NCBI GenBank assembly: GCA_963806495.1
Contig: CAWDYA010000008.1
Location: 372,001 to 436,000, forward strand
Source: CAWDYA01 sp963806495
Lineage (GTDB): Bacteria > Acidobacteriota > Polarisedimenticolia > JACPZX01 > DASXTC01
Length of the DNA stretch: 64,000 bases
Reading direction: 5' to 3'
Part shown: in pieces, positions 33,043-42,018 of the stretch
Layout: every line of letters starts with the position of its first letter
Numbering within the stretch: position 1 is the stretch's first letter
Program-made: the position numbers and the translations under genes
Notes under the pieces: generated by a model
The model's input: the letters and a program-made list of their open reading frames with translations, nothing else
What the model was told of the DNA's origin: nothing
The model's database searches: none

Positions 33043-34116
33043 TCAGTCGTTGCCGATCTGCTGGACCGTCCCGTCCTTCTCGACCTCCCAGATGTCGCCA
33101 CGGCGGAGCAGGCTGGCGAGATCCGACTGGGGCTTCTTCTCCTTCGCGCTGTCGATCTGCGCGTAGAGGCCGTCCTCGTACGTGCGGGCCTCCACCGAGC
33201 GGAAGACCCCCAGCGGGGCCGGGAACAGCGGATGGTTCAGCCGGCTCAGCTCGAACGCGAGATCCGGATCGGGCCGCCTTTCGTCATGGACGACCAGGTC
33301 CTTCTCGGTGATGCCGTTGCCCAGCTCGACCACCTCGAGCACGCCGGTCTCGCGGTTCCGGTGAATGCCCTTCTTCACCGTCTTGCCGAAGATCAGCGGC
33401 TCGCCGTGCCGGAGCAGCAGGTTGTGATCGTCGCGCACGCCCGGCTCGACGATGTCCGAGAAGGCGCCGTCGTTGAAGATGTTGCAGTTCTGGTAAATCT
33501 CGATGAAGGCCGACCCGTGGTGCTCCGCCGCACGCTGGAGGACATCCTGCAGGTGGTTCCTGTAGATGTCCACGCTGCGCGCCACGAACGTCGCCTCCGC
33601 GCCGAGGGCCAGTGAGATGGCGTTGAACGGTCTCTCGAAAGTCCCGTGCGGGCTCGAGGAGGTGCGCTTGCCGAGCTCGGACGTCGGCGAGGCCTGCCCC
33701 TTGGTCAGCCCGTAGATCCGGTTGTTGAACAGCAGGATCTTCAGATCGGCGTTGCGCCTCATCGTGTGGATCAGGTGGTTGCCGCCGATCGACATGCCGT
33801 CGCCGTCGCCGGTGACGACCCAGACGGACAGGTCCCGGTTCATCAGCTTGATCCCGGTGGCTATCGCCGGAGCCCGGCCATGGATCCCATGGAACCCGTA
33901 CGCGCTGGTGTAGTAAGGGAAGCGGCTCGAGCAACCGATGCCGCTCACCACGACGATGTTCTCGCGCGGAATGCCTAGCTTCGGGAAGACGTGTGTGACG
34001 GCGCTCAGGATCGCGTAGTCGCCGCAGCCCGGACACCAGCGGACCTCCTGGTCGCTCTGGAAATCCTTGGCTTTCATCTCTTTTTCGGGTGAACGCGTTG
34101 TCACTGGACTCGCCAC
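33043..34116 (-). CDS. korB: 2-oxoacid:ferredoxin oxidoreductase, beta subunit
   Basis: 357 residues starting at the GTG at 34116, which has GGAGG nine bases upstream (a later ATG at 34077 lacks one). Cysteines C28 and C31 (RWCPGCGDYAIL) and C62 (GIGCSSRFPYY) belong to the iron-sulfur cluster; the TPP site is VTGDGDGMSIGGNHLIH (about 101-117), followed by NNRIYGLTKGQASPTSE. This is KorB/OorB of the two-subunit 2-oxoglutarate (or generic 2-oxoacid) ferredoxin oxidoreductases, which decarboxylate 2-oxoacid to acyl-CoA, or fix CO2 in reverse. It follows korA with a 4-base gap and the pair forms the complete enzyme. Confidence 0.92.
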   Translation of the reverse strand: MASPVTTRSPEKEMKAKDFQSDQEVRWCPGCGDYAILSAVTHVFPKLGIPRENIVVVSGIGCSSRFPYYTSAYGFHGIHGRAPAIATGIKLMNRDLSVWVVTGDGDGMSIGGNHLIHTMRRNADLKILLFNNRIYGLTKGQASPTSELGKRTSSSPHGTFERPFNAISLALGAEATFVARSVDIYRNHLQDVLQRAAEHHGSAFIEIYQNCNIFNDGAFSDIVEPGVRDDHNLLLRHGEPLIFGKTVKKGIHRNRETGVLEVVELGNGITEKDLVVHDERRPDPDLAFELSRLNHPLFPAPLGVFRSVEARTYEDGLYAQIDSAKEKKPQSDLASLLRRGDIWEVEKDGTVQQIGND

Positions 34117-34120
34117 GATG

Positions 34121-35983
34121 TCATCCCTCCAGGAACTCGCTGATCCGGTCGGCGATCTCGGATGCTTTGAACGGCTTGCCCTTGACCTTGCTGAATGGAG
34201 TCACGTCCTTGAGATACTTCGCCCGGAGCAGCATCGCGAGCTGGCCCATGTTCATCTCGGGGACGAGCACCTTGTCGAAACGCGAGAGAACCTCGCCGAG
34301 GTTCTTCGGGAACGGGTTGATGTAGCGCAGATGCACCCAGCTCACCTTGCGGTTCTCGCGCCGCGTGCGCCGCACGGCTCCCTGGATGGCGCCGCGCGTG
34401 CTGCCCCATCCCACGATCAGCAGCTCGCCGCTCTCGTCGCCGTCCACCTCCACGTCGGGCAGATCGTCCGCGATGCGCCTCACCTTCTCCGCCCGCAGCT
34501 CGACCATTTTCTGGTGATTCTCCGGATCGTACGAGACGTTGCCCGTGATGTCCTCCTTCTCGAGGCCGCCGACACGGTGCTCGAGGCCGGGCGTCCCGGG
34601 CACCGCCCAGTTGCGGGCCAGGGTCTTCGGGTCGCGCTTGTACGGCAGGTGCGGCGCGTCACCGTTCGACACCAGGCGGGTGGTGAGCTCGGGCAGATCC
34701 TCGACGCTGGGCAGCCTCCACGGCTCGCTGGCGTTGGCCAGATAGCCGTCGGTCAGCAGCATCACGGGGACCATGTGCTCGAGGGCGATCCGGCAGGCCT
34801 CGACCGCCGTGTCGAAGCAGTCGCCGGTCGAGCTGGCGGCGAGGACCGGCAGCGGCGCCTCGCCGTGGCGGCCGAACATCGCCTGCAGCAGGTCCGACTG
34901 CTCCGGCTTGGTCGGCAGCCCGGTGCTGGGCCCGCCGCGCTGGACGTTGATGATCACCATCGGGAGCTCGACCATCAGCCCGAGGCCGAGCGCCTCGTTC
35001 TTGAGAGCGATGCCGGGGCCCGAGGTCCCGGTGACCGCGAGCGCCCCGGCGAACGAAGCGCCGATGGTGGCGCACACGGCGGCGATCTCGTCCTCCGCCT
35101 GGAACGTCACCACGCCGTACTCCCGGTACCGGGCCAGCTCGTGCAGGATCGGGCTGGCCGGCGTGATCGGGTAGCCGCCGTAGAACAGCGGCCGGCCCGA
35201 GCGGATCGACGCGGCGACCAGACCGAGCGCCGTGGCCGAGTTGCCCATGATGTTGCGGTACACCCCCGCGGGAAACGGCGCCGGGTCGATCGAGTAGGCG
35301 GTCTGGAAGATCTCGGCGGCCTCGGCGTAGGCCCGGCCCGCCCTGAGCGATGTCAGGTTCGCCTCCTTGACCGCCGGGTCCTTTCCGAACTTCTTCTCGA
35401 TCCAGCGCAGCGTCGCTTCCTCGGGGCGCTGGTAGATGTGGTACAGGATCCCCAGAGTGAAGAAGTTCTTCGACCGATCCATGTCGCGGGTGCTGAGGCC
35501 GCAGCCCGCCAGCGCCTTCCGGTTCATGTCGGTGATCGGGATCGCGATGGTGCGGTATCCGTCCAGCGAGCTGTCCTCGAGAGGGTTCTTCTCGTAGCCG
35601 GCCTTCTGGAGGTTCTTAGGCTGGAACGCGTCCGAGTTGATGATGAGCAGACCGCCGCGCCTGAGCTCGGGGAGATTCACCTTCAGCGCCGCCGGGTTGA
35701 ACGCAACGAGCGCGTCGGGCTGATCCCCCGGCGTGTGGATGTCGTAGTTGCTGAAGCTGATCTGGTATCCGCTGACGCCCGGCAGGGTGCCTGCAGGGGC
35801 GCGGATCTCCGCCGGGAAGTCCGGCAGGGTGGCCAGGTCGTTGCCGGCGATCGCCGACGACGCACTGAGCTGGTTGCCGGAAAGCTGAATTCCGTCGCCC
35901 GAGTCCCCCGCGAGTCGTATGACGACGCGATCTATCTTCTCGATGTCTGTCTGCTCGGGCGCTGGGACGGTCTGGGGTGTCAT
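34121..35983 (-). CDS. korA: 2-oxoacid:ferredoxin oxidoreductase, alpha subunit (gamma-alpha fusion)
   Basis: 620 residues, as expected for the fused form. Residues about 20-200 are the gamma domain (VIRLAGDSGDGIQLSGNQLS) and the rest is the pyrimidine-binding alpha domain with PLFYGGYPITPASPI and FQAEDEIAAVCATIGASFAG. AGGAG-type ribosome-binding site (GCGAGGAGCGAATG) supports the start at 35983. It forms an operon with korB (gap 4 bases), behind a promoter at 36114-36142. Together they transfer electrons from 2-oxoacids to ferredoxin in central carbon metabolism; the fused E1 gene at 50-52 kb is a second, NAD-linked route in the same window. Confidence 0.93.
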   Translation of the reverse strand: MTPQTVPAPEQTDIEKIDRVVIRLAGDSGDGIQLSGNQLSASSAIAGNDLATLPDFPAEIRAPAGTLPGVSGYQISFSNYDIHTPGDQPDALVAFNPAALKVNLPELRRGGLLIINSDAFQPKNLQKAGYEKNPLEDSSLDGYRTIAIPITDMNRKALAGCGLSTRDMDRSKNFFTLGILYHIYQRPEEATLRWIEKKFGKDPAVKEANLTSLRAGRAYAEAAEIFQTAYSIDPAPFPAGVYRNIMGNSATALGLVAASIRSGRPLFYGGYPITPASPILHELARYREYGVVTFQAEDEIAAVCATIGASFAGALAVTGTSGPGIALKNEALGLGLMVELPMVIINVQRGGPSTGLPTKPEQSDLLQAMFGRHGEAPLPVLAASSTGDCFDTAVEACRIALEHMVPVMLLTDGYLANASEPWRLPSVEDLPELTTRLVSNGDAPHLPYKRDPKTLARNWAVPGTPGLEHRVGGLEKEDITGNVSYDPENHQKMVELRAEKVRRIADDLPDVEVDGDESGELLIVGWGSTRGAIQGAVRRTRRENRKVSWVHLRYINPFPKNLGEVLSRFDKVLVPEMNMGQLAMLLRAKYLKDVTPFSKVKGKPFKASEIADRISEFLEG

Positions 35984-36113
35984 TCGCTCCTCGCTTATTG
36001 TTCAGCCTGACCCGGACGAGCACGCAGTCTCATCCCTTGTCTCGAACTCGGTGGCTTCACCTGGGATCCCCCCTCGGGGGTCTGCTCCGCCGGGCTGTCA
36101 GGCAAGTCACATT

Positions 36114-36142
36114 ATTATGACCCATCCGGGGCCGCGTGTCAG
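36114..36142 (-). promoter_or_regulatory. Promoter of korAB
   Basis: On the minus strand: CTGACA (complement of 36137-36142, 5/6 match), 17 bases, CATAAT (complement of 36114-36119, 5/6 match). Transcription would begin near 36107 and leave a leader of about 125 bases, long enough for further control, but no riboswitch fold was recognised in it. Confidence 0.6.
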
Positions 36143-36178
36143 GTGCTCCCGCCCCTCCCCAGGCTGCGGGCCGGCCGG

Positions 36179-37897
36179 TCAGCCGGGCCCCGTGAGGGAC
36201 TCGAGCCGGCGCCGGGCCCAGCCCTCCTGCGGGGCCATCCTGCTCTTCGAGTATAACGCCGCGAGACGGCGCAGGGCGTCCCGGTCTCCCGTGACGTCGT
36301 ACACGAGGATCGAATATCCGATCCGGGCCGTCGGGGTCCGTTGCTGCAGCCAGTCGTAGAGCTTCTTGTCAGGCATGAACATCCCCTGAAGGGTCATGGC
36401 GCTGACCGCCACCAGCACCCGGTCCGACACGACCAGATGGTCCGGAGCCGGGTGGATGTGCCCGACGCTCGGCAGGTACTGCCAGTCGATTCCGTAGTAG
36501 GCGGGATCCTGATTGCCGTAGTACCCCAGCAGGAGATCGGTCACCCCCTGCCGCTGCATGTAGCGCCTGAGCCTGATGAGATCCTGCCCCCAGTCCAGGT
36601 TCGAGTCGCTCACCAGCCGCCATCCCTGCGACGGGCCGCCCCACGCCACGTTCACGTACGCGAGGTACGACGGATGGATCATCAGCGCCGCTCCCGTGTA
36701 CCAGACCCCGAGCACCGCTGCCAGCACCCGCCGCCGCGACAGGTACGGCGCCGCCTGTCCCGCCAGCACGAAAAGGATCGGATACAGCGGCAGCACGTGC
36801 CGCAGACCGACATTGCGGGCCGCCGCCAGCGCGGCCCCGCCGAACATCACCAGCGGCGCGATCAGCACCAGATGACGCCTCAGCGCGCCGCGGAGCCTCG
36901 CGCCAGCGTAGTGCAACGGTATGGCCGCGAACAGCAGCAGCGCGGGTACCGGCGTCTTGATCGCCATCGTCACCGGGTAGTAGTACCACCAGCCGTTTTC
37001 CGAGTACCGGCCCAGCAGGTACGACTCGGTGCCACCGGTCACGGTGGTGAACACCCCCGCGAGGCCGGCGAAGTACACCGGCAGATGGACGAAGCCGTAC
37101 GTCGCCGACAGCGTCAGCAGCGCCACTCCCATCATGCCGGCGAACGCGACCAGAGCGGACCGCAGACCCCGCTCGGGCCCCGAGGCGGGAGGCCCCGCGA
37201 GGAGCACGACCAGGACGACCGGGACCACCACCACCGCCGAGAACTTGCTCGCCAGCGTGAGCCCTGCGACGGCTCCGGCCAGGGCCAGACGTGCGAGGGT
37301 CGGCTGTTTGAGATAAAGATGCAGGCAGTACATGGCAAGGAGGAGGAAGAAGGCGACCGCGAGATCGGTGGTCACGAGCCTCGCGTGGGCCAGAACGTTG
37401 GGAGACAGGGCGCACAGCCCGAGTGACAGCAGCCCGGCGCGCCAGCCGAACAGATCCCGTGCGAACACGAAAACGGTCAGGCAGAGCAGCGCGCCGAGGC
37501 CCACGATCGGCAACCGTCCCGCCGTCAGCAGCGTCATGAACGGCACCCGGTTGTGATAGAGGAACCGCTCCCCGAACGGGAGCTGGAAGGCGCTGTGATG
37601 CGCCGCGTCCCAGGAAGGGTCATCCACCGGCAGCGTCGCGCCGAGCAGCAGGGGGCCGATCGCCGCGATCTCCTTGGCGAGCGGCGGATGCTCCGGGTTC
37701 AGGACGAAGTCGCCGCGCGTCAGGTGCGCGTAGCCGGCCGCGAGGTGGATCGCCTCGTCGGATGTCTGGCTGTCGGAGAGCAGGCTCGACACCGCCAGCG
37801 CGACGAACAGCGCGATCAGCGCGGCCGCCGCGAAGGGGAGCCATCGAGGCGGAGGCGGAGGCGGCGGTGGCGCCGGGCGGGCCGTTTGTCTGCTCAT
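36179..37897 (-). CDS. PMT-like membrane glycosyltransferase
   Basis: 572 residues, starting with a run of nine prolines in PAPPPPPPPPRW and then about ten to eleven membrane helices. The first loop is SDSQTSDEAIHLAAGYAHL (about 42-60) with LNPEHPPLAKE following (about 66-76). This D-E-x8-G-Y, N-P-E-H-P-P-L pattern is typical of the GT39/PMT-like dolichyl-phosphate-mannose or polyprenyl-phosphate-sugar transferases of bacteria. The C-terminal 170 residues are soluble (SDSNLDWGQDLIRLRRYM, YYGNQDPAYYG). It would act at the outer face of the inner membrane. Divergent from transketolase (63 bases between start codons); its 3' end faces the korAB promoter region. Confidence 0.8.
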   Translation of the reverse strand: MSRQTARPAPPPPPPPPRWLPFAAAALIALFVALAVSSLLSDSQTSDEAIHLAAGYAHLTRGDFVLNPEHPPLAKEIAAIGPLLLGATLPVDDPSWDAAHHSAFQLPFGERFLYHNRVPFMTLLTAGRLPIVGLGALLCLTVFVFARDLFGWRAGLLSLGLCALSPNVLAHARLVTTDLAVAFFLLLAMYCLHLYLKQPTLARLALAGAVAGLTLASKFSAVVVVPVVLVVLLAGPPASGPERGLRSALVAFAGMMGVALLTLSATYGFVHLPVYFAGLAGVFTTVTGGTESYLLGRYSENGWWYYYPVTMAIKTPVPALLLFAAIPLHYAGARLRGALRRHLVLIAPLVMFGGAALAAARNVGLRHVLPLYPILFVLAGQAAPYLSRRRVLAAVLGVWYTGAALMIHPSYLAYVNVAWGGPSQGWRLVSDSNLDWGQDLIRLRRYMQRQGVTDLLLGYYGNQDPAYYGIDWQYLPSVGHIHPAPDHLVVSDRVLVAVSAMTLQGMFMPDKKLYDWLQQRTPTARIGYSILVYDVTGDRDALRRLAALYSKSRMAPQEGWARRRLESLTGPG

Positions 37898-37914
37898 GAC
37901 AAACGCATGATAAA
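37886..37914 (+). promoter_or_regulatory. Candidate promoter of transketolase
   Basis: TTGTCT (37886-37891), 17 bases, GATAAA (37909-37914). Each hexamer matches the consensus in four positions, and TG-A-TAAAGT (37908-37916) gives an alternative extended -10. Transcription would start near 37921, 40 bases before the start codon. The -35 region overlaps the start of the divergent gene. Confidence 0.35.
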
Positions 37915-37960
37915 GTAACCGGCAACGGGACGGGAACAGTCACGAAACGGAGAGGAAACC

Positions 37961-39994
37961 ATGGCAAAAGACAACGCGGTGCCCACGGACCTCGCGCGAC
38001 TCGCGGTCAATACCATCAAGATGCTCTCGGTCGACGCGGTCGAGAAGGCCAGGTCGGGGCACCCCGGTCTCCCGATGGGGGCGGCCGACTATGCGTTCGT
38101 GCTGTGGAGCCGCTATCTGCGATTCAACCCGGCCGATCCCGACTGGCCCGACCGCGACCGGTTCGTCCTCTCCGCCGGCCACGGCTGCATGCTGCTGTAC
38201 TCCCTCCTGCACCTGTCCGGCTATGACGTCTCGATCGACGACCTGAAGAACTTCCGCCAGTGGGGCAGCCGGACACCCGGACACCCGGAGCGTGGCTGCC
38301 TGCCCGGGGTCGAGGTCACCACCGGCCCGCTGGGGCAGGGCGTCGGCAACGGCGTGGGGATGGCACTGGGGGCGAAGATGCTCGCCGAAAGGGTGAACGC
38401 GCCCGACTTCCCCGTCATCGGTCACCATGTGTATGCCATCTGCAGCGACGGCGACCTGATGGAGGGGGTGGCCTCCGAGGCGGCCTCGCTGGCCGGGCAT
38501 CTCGGTCTCGGCAACATCATCTACTTCTACGACGACAATCACATCAGCATCGACGGCGCGACCGAGATCACCTTCACCGAGAATGTCGCGACGCGGTTCG
38601 ACGCATACGACTGGCACGTGCAGCGGATCGACGGTCACGACCACGCCGCGATCGCCGGGGCGATCGAACAGGCACAGGCGGAGAAGCAACGCCCATCGCT
38701 CATCATCGCGCGCACCCACATCGCCTGCGGCGCCCCGCACAAGGTCGATACCCCTTCGGCTCACGGCTCCCCTCTCGGACCCGATGAGACGAGGGCCACC
38801 AAGAAGGCGCTCGGCTGGCCGCTCGAGCCGAGCTTCCTGGTGCCGGACGAGGTGAAGGATCTGTTCGCGGCGCGCGCCGCCGAGAACGGGAAGAAGTACG
38901 ATGCATGGAAGAAGATGGTGGCGCGTTTCCGCGAGAAGTCCCCGGACAAGGCGCGGCTGTACGATCAGATGCTGTCGAGGAGCGTGCCGACCGACATCGC
39001 GCGCACCCTGCTCGAGGCAGCGCCGCGCGAGGCGGGCGCGACGCGGTCGCACGGCGGCAAGCTGCTGCAGAAGGCGGCCGCGGTGGTGCCGTCCCTGGTG
39101 GGAGGCGCGGCCGACCTGGTGGAATCGACCAAGACCATCGTGAAGGACTCCACCTCGGTCACGTCGAGCAGCTTCGGGGGCCGCAACATCCACTTCGGCA
39201 TCCGCGAGCACGCGATGGGGGCCGTATGCAACGGCCTGGCCGCTTATGGCGCGTACATCCCCTTCGGGTCGACGTTCCTGATCTTCTCGGACTACATGCG
39301 GCCATCCATACGGCTGGCCGCGCTGTCCGACCTGCAGTCGATCTTCGTCTTCACGCACGACAGCATCATGCTGGGAGAGGACGGCCCGACGCACCAGCCG
39401 ATCGAGCAGCTCTGGTCGCTGCGGGAGATCCCCAACATGCACGTGATCCGGCCGGCCGACGGCCCCGAGACCGCGCTGGCCTGGGCACACGCCCTGACGC
39501 GGCGCGACGCGCCGACCTGCATCGCGCTCACGCGACAGGAGGTCCCCGCGCTGGATCACGGCAGGTCGCCCGAGCCGTTCGGCCCCGGGACATTCAGCCG
39601 CGGCGGCTACATCCTGGATGAGGCCTCGGCCAACCCGCCGCGACTGGTGATCGTCGCGACCGGCTCGGAGGTAGGGGCCGCGGTCGAGGCGCGCGGCCTG
39701 CTGGAGAAGGAGGGCATCCCGACACGCGTCGTATCGATGCCCTGTGTGGAGCTGTTCGAGGCCCTGCCGGCTCCCGACCGCGAGCGCATCGTGCCCTCGG
39801 CCGACGACACCCGCGTGGTGGTGGTCGAGGCGGGCGCCCCGCACGGCTGGCCACGCGTGGTGGGAAGCGACGCGCTGGTGATCGGCATCGAGCGGTTCGG
39901 CGCCTCGGCGCCCGGCAAGGTGAACGCGGACAAGTTCGGCTTCACCGGGCCCCGCATCGCCGAGCGGGTCAGGGCCTGGCTGAAGGAAGCCTAG
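37961..39994 (+). CDS. tkt: Transketolase
   Basis: 677 residues with GAGAGG eight bases before the ATG. The TPP domain shows RSGHPGLPMGAADYAFVLW near the N-terminus, the metal/TPP motif GDGDLMEGVASEAASLAGHL (about 160-179) and YDDNHISIDG. The central pyrimidine domain has GIREHAMGAVCNGLA and the C-terminal domain EDGPTHQPIEQLWSLR and ATGSEV. All domains are complete. The enzyme exchanges two-carbon units in the non-oxidative pentose phosphate pathway or Calvin cycle. The oxidative branch (zwf, opcA, pgl) lies 2-5 kb downstream on the opposite strand, and a transaldolase-like gene is at the right edge, so much of the pathway is local. Confidence 0.95.
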   Translation: MAKDNAVPTDLARLAVNTIKMLSVDAVEKARSGHPGLPMGAADYAFVLWSRYLRFNPADPDWPDRDRFVLSAGHGCMLLYSLLHLSGYDVSIDDLKNFRQWGSRTPGHPERGCLPGVEVTTGPLGQGVGNGVGMALGAKMLAERVNAPDFPVIGHHVYAICSDGDLMEGVASEAASLAGHLGLGNIIYFYDDNHISIDGATEITFTENVATRFDAYDWHVQRIDGHDHAAIAGAIEQAQAEKQRPSLIIARTHIACGAPHKVDTPSAHGSPLGPDETRATKKALGWPLEPSFLVPDEVKDLFAARAAENGKKYDAWKKMVARFREKSPDKARLYDQMLSRSVPTDIARTLLEAAPREAGATRSHGGKLLQKAAAVVPSLVGGAADLVESTKTIVKDSTSVTSSSFGGRNIHFGIREHAMGAVCNGLAAYGAYIPFGSTFLIFSDYMRPSIRLAALSDLQSIFVFTHDSIMLGEDGPTHQPIEQLWSLREIPNMHVIRPADGPETALAWAHALTRRDAPTCIALTRQEVPALDHGRSPEPFGPGTFSRGGYILDEASANPPRLVIVATGSEVGAAVEARGLLEKEGIPTRVVSMPCVELFEALPAPDRERIVPSADDTRVVVVEAGAPHGWPRVVGSDALVIGIERFGASAPGKVNADKFGFTGPRIAERVRAWLKEA

Positions 39995-40123
39995 GACGCT
40001 CCGCCTCGCTGTCGCGGAAGAACCTCGTAGATCCGGGATCAACCTGTTCCGGCCGTCCACCCTCATGGCCCGGCATGTTCGGCACTGGCTCGGGTCGGCG
40101 TTGCGCGCCACACGCAGGGGTGG

Positions 40124-41071
40124 CAGGGACCTCAAACCCTGACCGGCAGGCTCCACTTCCCTGCGACCCACGTCCCGATGATCAGGTTGGCCGCGAGTAC
40201 GGCATCGATGGCGAGTTCAGGTTCGATCTGGTGGCGGGCATGGTGCTCACCCGCCATTTCTCGCTTCAGTTCGACGTAGGCCGCCAGACCGGAAAGATCG
40301 ACCCCATCGACCTGTATCTGCACAAGGCATACCCGGTACTGGATCCGTTCGGCACCCCGCTGCCCCATTTGGAGGATTACTCCTCGACCTCCCGGTACGC
40401 CACGGGCGAGCTCACCCAGACCACAGTGTCGTTGACCGGTATCGTGTTGTTGGCTTCGCAGCGCATCCGGGCGATCGGCAATGAGAACGGTGTGGACATC
40501 ACCGGCCCGCAGGACAACCTCAACAACCAGGCTGCGGGGCGGGTACCGTTCGTCAACCCCCTCACTCTGACTGTCAGGGACGGGTACGGATGGCATCTGG
40601 ACGGTGGATTGGAGTACATCATCAACGATCGACCGAGCTTGACCCTCGAGGCCCGGTACAACTTCGTCGATCAGAGACTCAGGATGGATTTCAACGGGGA
40701 AGACCAGATCGACGTGTTGATCTGGCCCCAGGGACATGTTCATGCCCGATGGCTCGCTGATGTTCTACTTCGAGGGCCGGAACGCTCTTCACCCCTGCTG
40801 CATCGTTCAGGCTGCAACGCCTACGGTTGCTGGAACGTGGACAAGCTCAAGACCCGCTTTGATCCGACCGGTGACCGGGCGCCCGGCCCGGCCGATCCTG
40901 CGCTCCCTCGCCCCGGGGTCCCCGGCTGTCCCGCCAATGGACGTGTGTCTCGCCACCGGCATGACCAGCCCCATGGGAATCGTCGACCCCAAGGGGATCT
41001 ACGTTGCGCAGGGAGGGACGATAGGCCTCAACTGGTTCTCGATCTCGATGGGTCTGCATGCAAGGTTCTGA
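40124..41071 (+). pseudogene. Degraded outer-membrane beta-barrel gene
   Basis: Several reading frames each show barrel-like sequence. Around 40136-40177: LTGRLHFPATHVP. Around 40180-40735 in the next frame: EFRFDLVAGMVLTRHFSLQF, QTTVSLTGIVLLASQRIR, GYGWHLDGGLEYIINDRPSL and LEARYNFVDQRL, all alternating beta strands. From 40736 in another frame: MFMPDGSLMFYFEGRN and finally GGTIGLNWFSISMGLHARF, ending in the aromatic residue typical of the last barrel strand. At least two shifts separate these pieces and no signal peptide or start is visible, so the gene is broken and probably 5'-truncated, or the sequence has errors. GC content and codon choice look clearly lower than in neighbours (rows near 57% by eye), suggesting transfer. 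Confidence 0.5.
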
Positions 41072-41424
41072 AGACGGAGACTCCCGGGAAACATCGGCAG
41101 AGATCCCCCGGTGATGGCTGCCATGATTCCCCCCCGTGCGAAGCATCCGGTCGGTGCCCACCGTGAATCCCCGTATCTCGCGCGCGCGTGTTGCAAGTCG
41201 GGCTGCGTGCTCGATTCCACGAGCCACACGGGTGGGATTGTATGGAGACGCCCGCGGGGAACACACGCCGGGGCCATCAGGAGCGGGACCGGGACGCGCG
41301 CCGGGCGCGCGTGGTCGAGCGGATGCTGAGGCGAGACGACCGCCGGGCGGTCGGCGAGCCGTGCCGCGGTGGGTATTCCCCGCGGGCGTCAGCACGCCGG
41401 GTCACGCTCAGGGACGAGCGTGGC
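41072..41424. other. Gene-poor interval with an inverted repeat
   Basis: 353 bases between the broken barrel gene and the glutathione-transferase gene. No convincing coding sequence was found in any frame. It holds a run of seven C's (41119-41125), the 14-bp inverted repeat described separately, and a small hairpin GCTCG-ATTCCA-CGAGC near 41202-41218. None of these could be matched to a known RNA. Confidence 0.4.
41247..41390. repeat. 14-bp inverted repeat, 116 bases apart
   Basis: GACGCCCGCGGGGA (41247-41260) and its exact reverse complement TCCCCGCGGGCGTC (41377-41390). Because the core CCCGCGGG is itself palindromic, the arms also form a partial direct repeat, each followed shortly by ACGCCGGG (41265-41272 and 41394-41401). 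The enclosed 116 bases encode nothing I recognise. Confidence 0.5.
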
Positions 41425-42018
41425 TCAGTCGGTGATCGCCACGTGCCCCGGCTGGCCGGCGACCCGCTCGAGCCACGCGCGGATCGACGGGTAACGGCCC
41501 AGATCGAGCCCCCCCTCGGGCGCCACGTGCGTGTATGCATACAGCGCGATGTCGGCGATCGTGTACCGCTCCCCCACCAGGTACGTCCGGCCGGCCAGAT
41601 GCGACTCCAGCGCGTCGAGCGCCTTGTACCCACCCTTCTGCTTCTCGGCGAGCCTGTCGGGATCGTACTTGCGCAGCACCGACACCCAGAACCGCGCCAC
41701 GGCGATGTTCGGCTCGTGGCTGTACTGCTCGAAGAACATCCACTGCAGGACCTGCGCGCGCTCGAATCGATCCTCGGGCAGGTAGGGCGTCCCGTCGGCG
41801 AGATAGAACATGATGGCGTCCGACTCGGCCAGCGCCCGCCCGTCGTCGAGCACCAGCACCGGCACCCGGAGATCGGGGTTGCGGCCGCCCAGCACCTCCC
41901 GCCGGTTGGACCGGTCGACCACGTCCAGCTCGACCCGCTCGTACGAGAGCCCGAGGTGCGCAAGCATCAGCCGCACCTTGTAACAGTTGCCGGACACCTG
42001 AGAGTTGTAGAGGATCAT
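41425..42018 (-). CDS. Glutathione S-transferase family protein
   Basis: 197 residues. The thioredoxin-like N-terminal domain begins MILYNSQVSGNCYKVRLML, with S7-G8-N9-C10 where the catalytic Ser/Cys is expected, then VPVLVLDDGRALAESDAIMF, the cis-Pro and Glu-Ser glutathione-binding site. The helical C-terminal domain has YTIADIALYAYTHVA, with the conserved N-capping Asp. Length is normal for a bacterial GST. It starts within the stop of pgl (ATGA, 42015-42018), so it is translated as the last member of the zwf-opcA-pgl operon; NADPH from that operon would help to keep glutathione reduced. Whether the organism makes glutathione is not shown here. Confidence 0.85.
   Translation of the reverse strand: MILYNSQVSGNCYKVRLMLAHLGLSYERVELDVVDRSNRREVLGGRNPDLRVPVLVLDDGRALAESDAIMFYLADGTPYLPEDRFERAQVLQWMFFEQYSHEPNIAVARFWVSVLRKYDPDRLAEKQKGGYKALDALESHLAGRTYLVGERYTIADIALYAYTHVAPEGGLDLGRYPSIRAWLERVAGQPGHVAITD

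Noticed and set aside
41190..41240. A tRNA-like hairpin GCTCG-ATTCCA-CGAGC
   Set aside because: No acceptor stem, anticodon arm or CCA can be folded around it.
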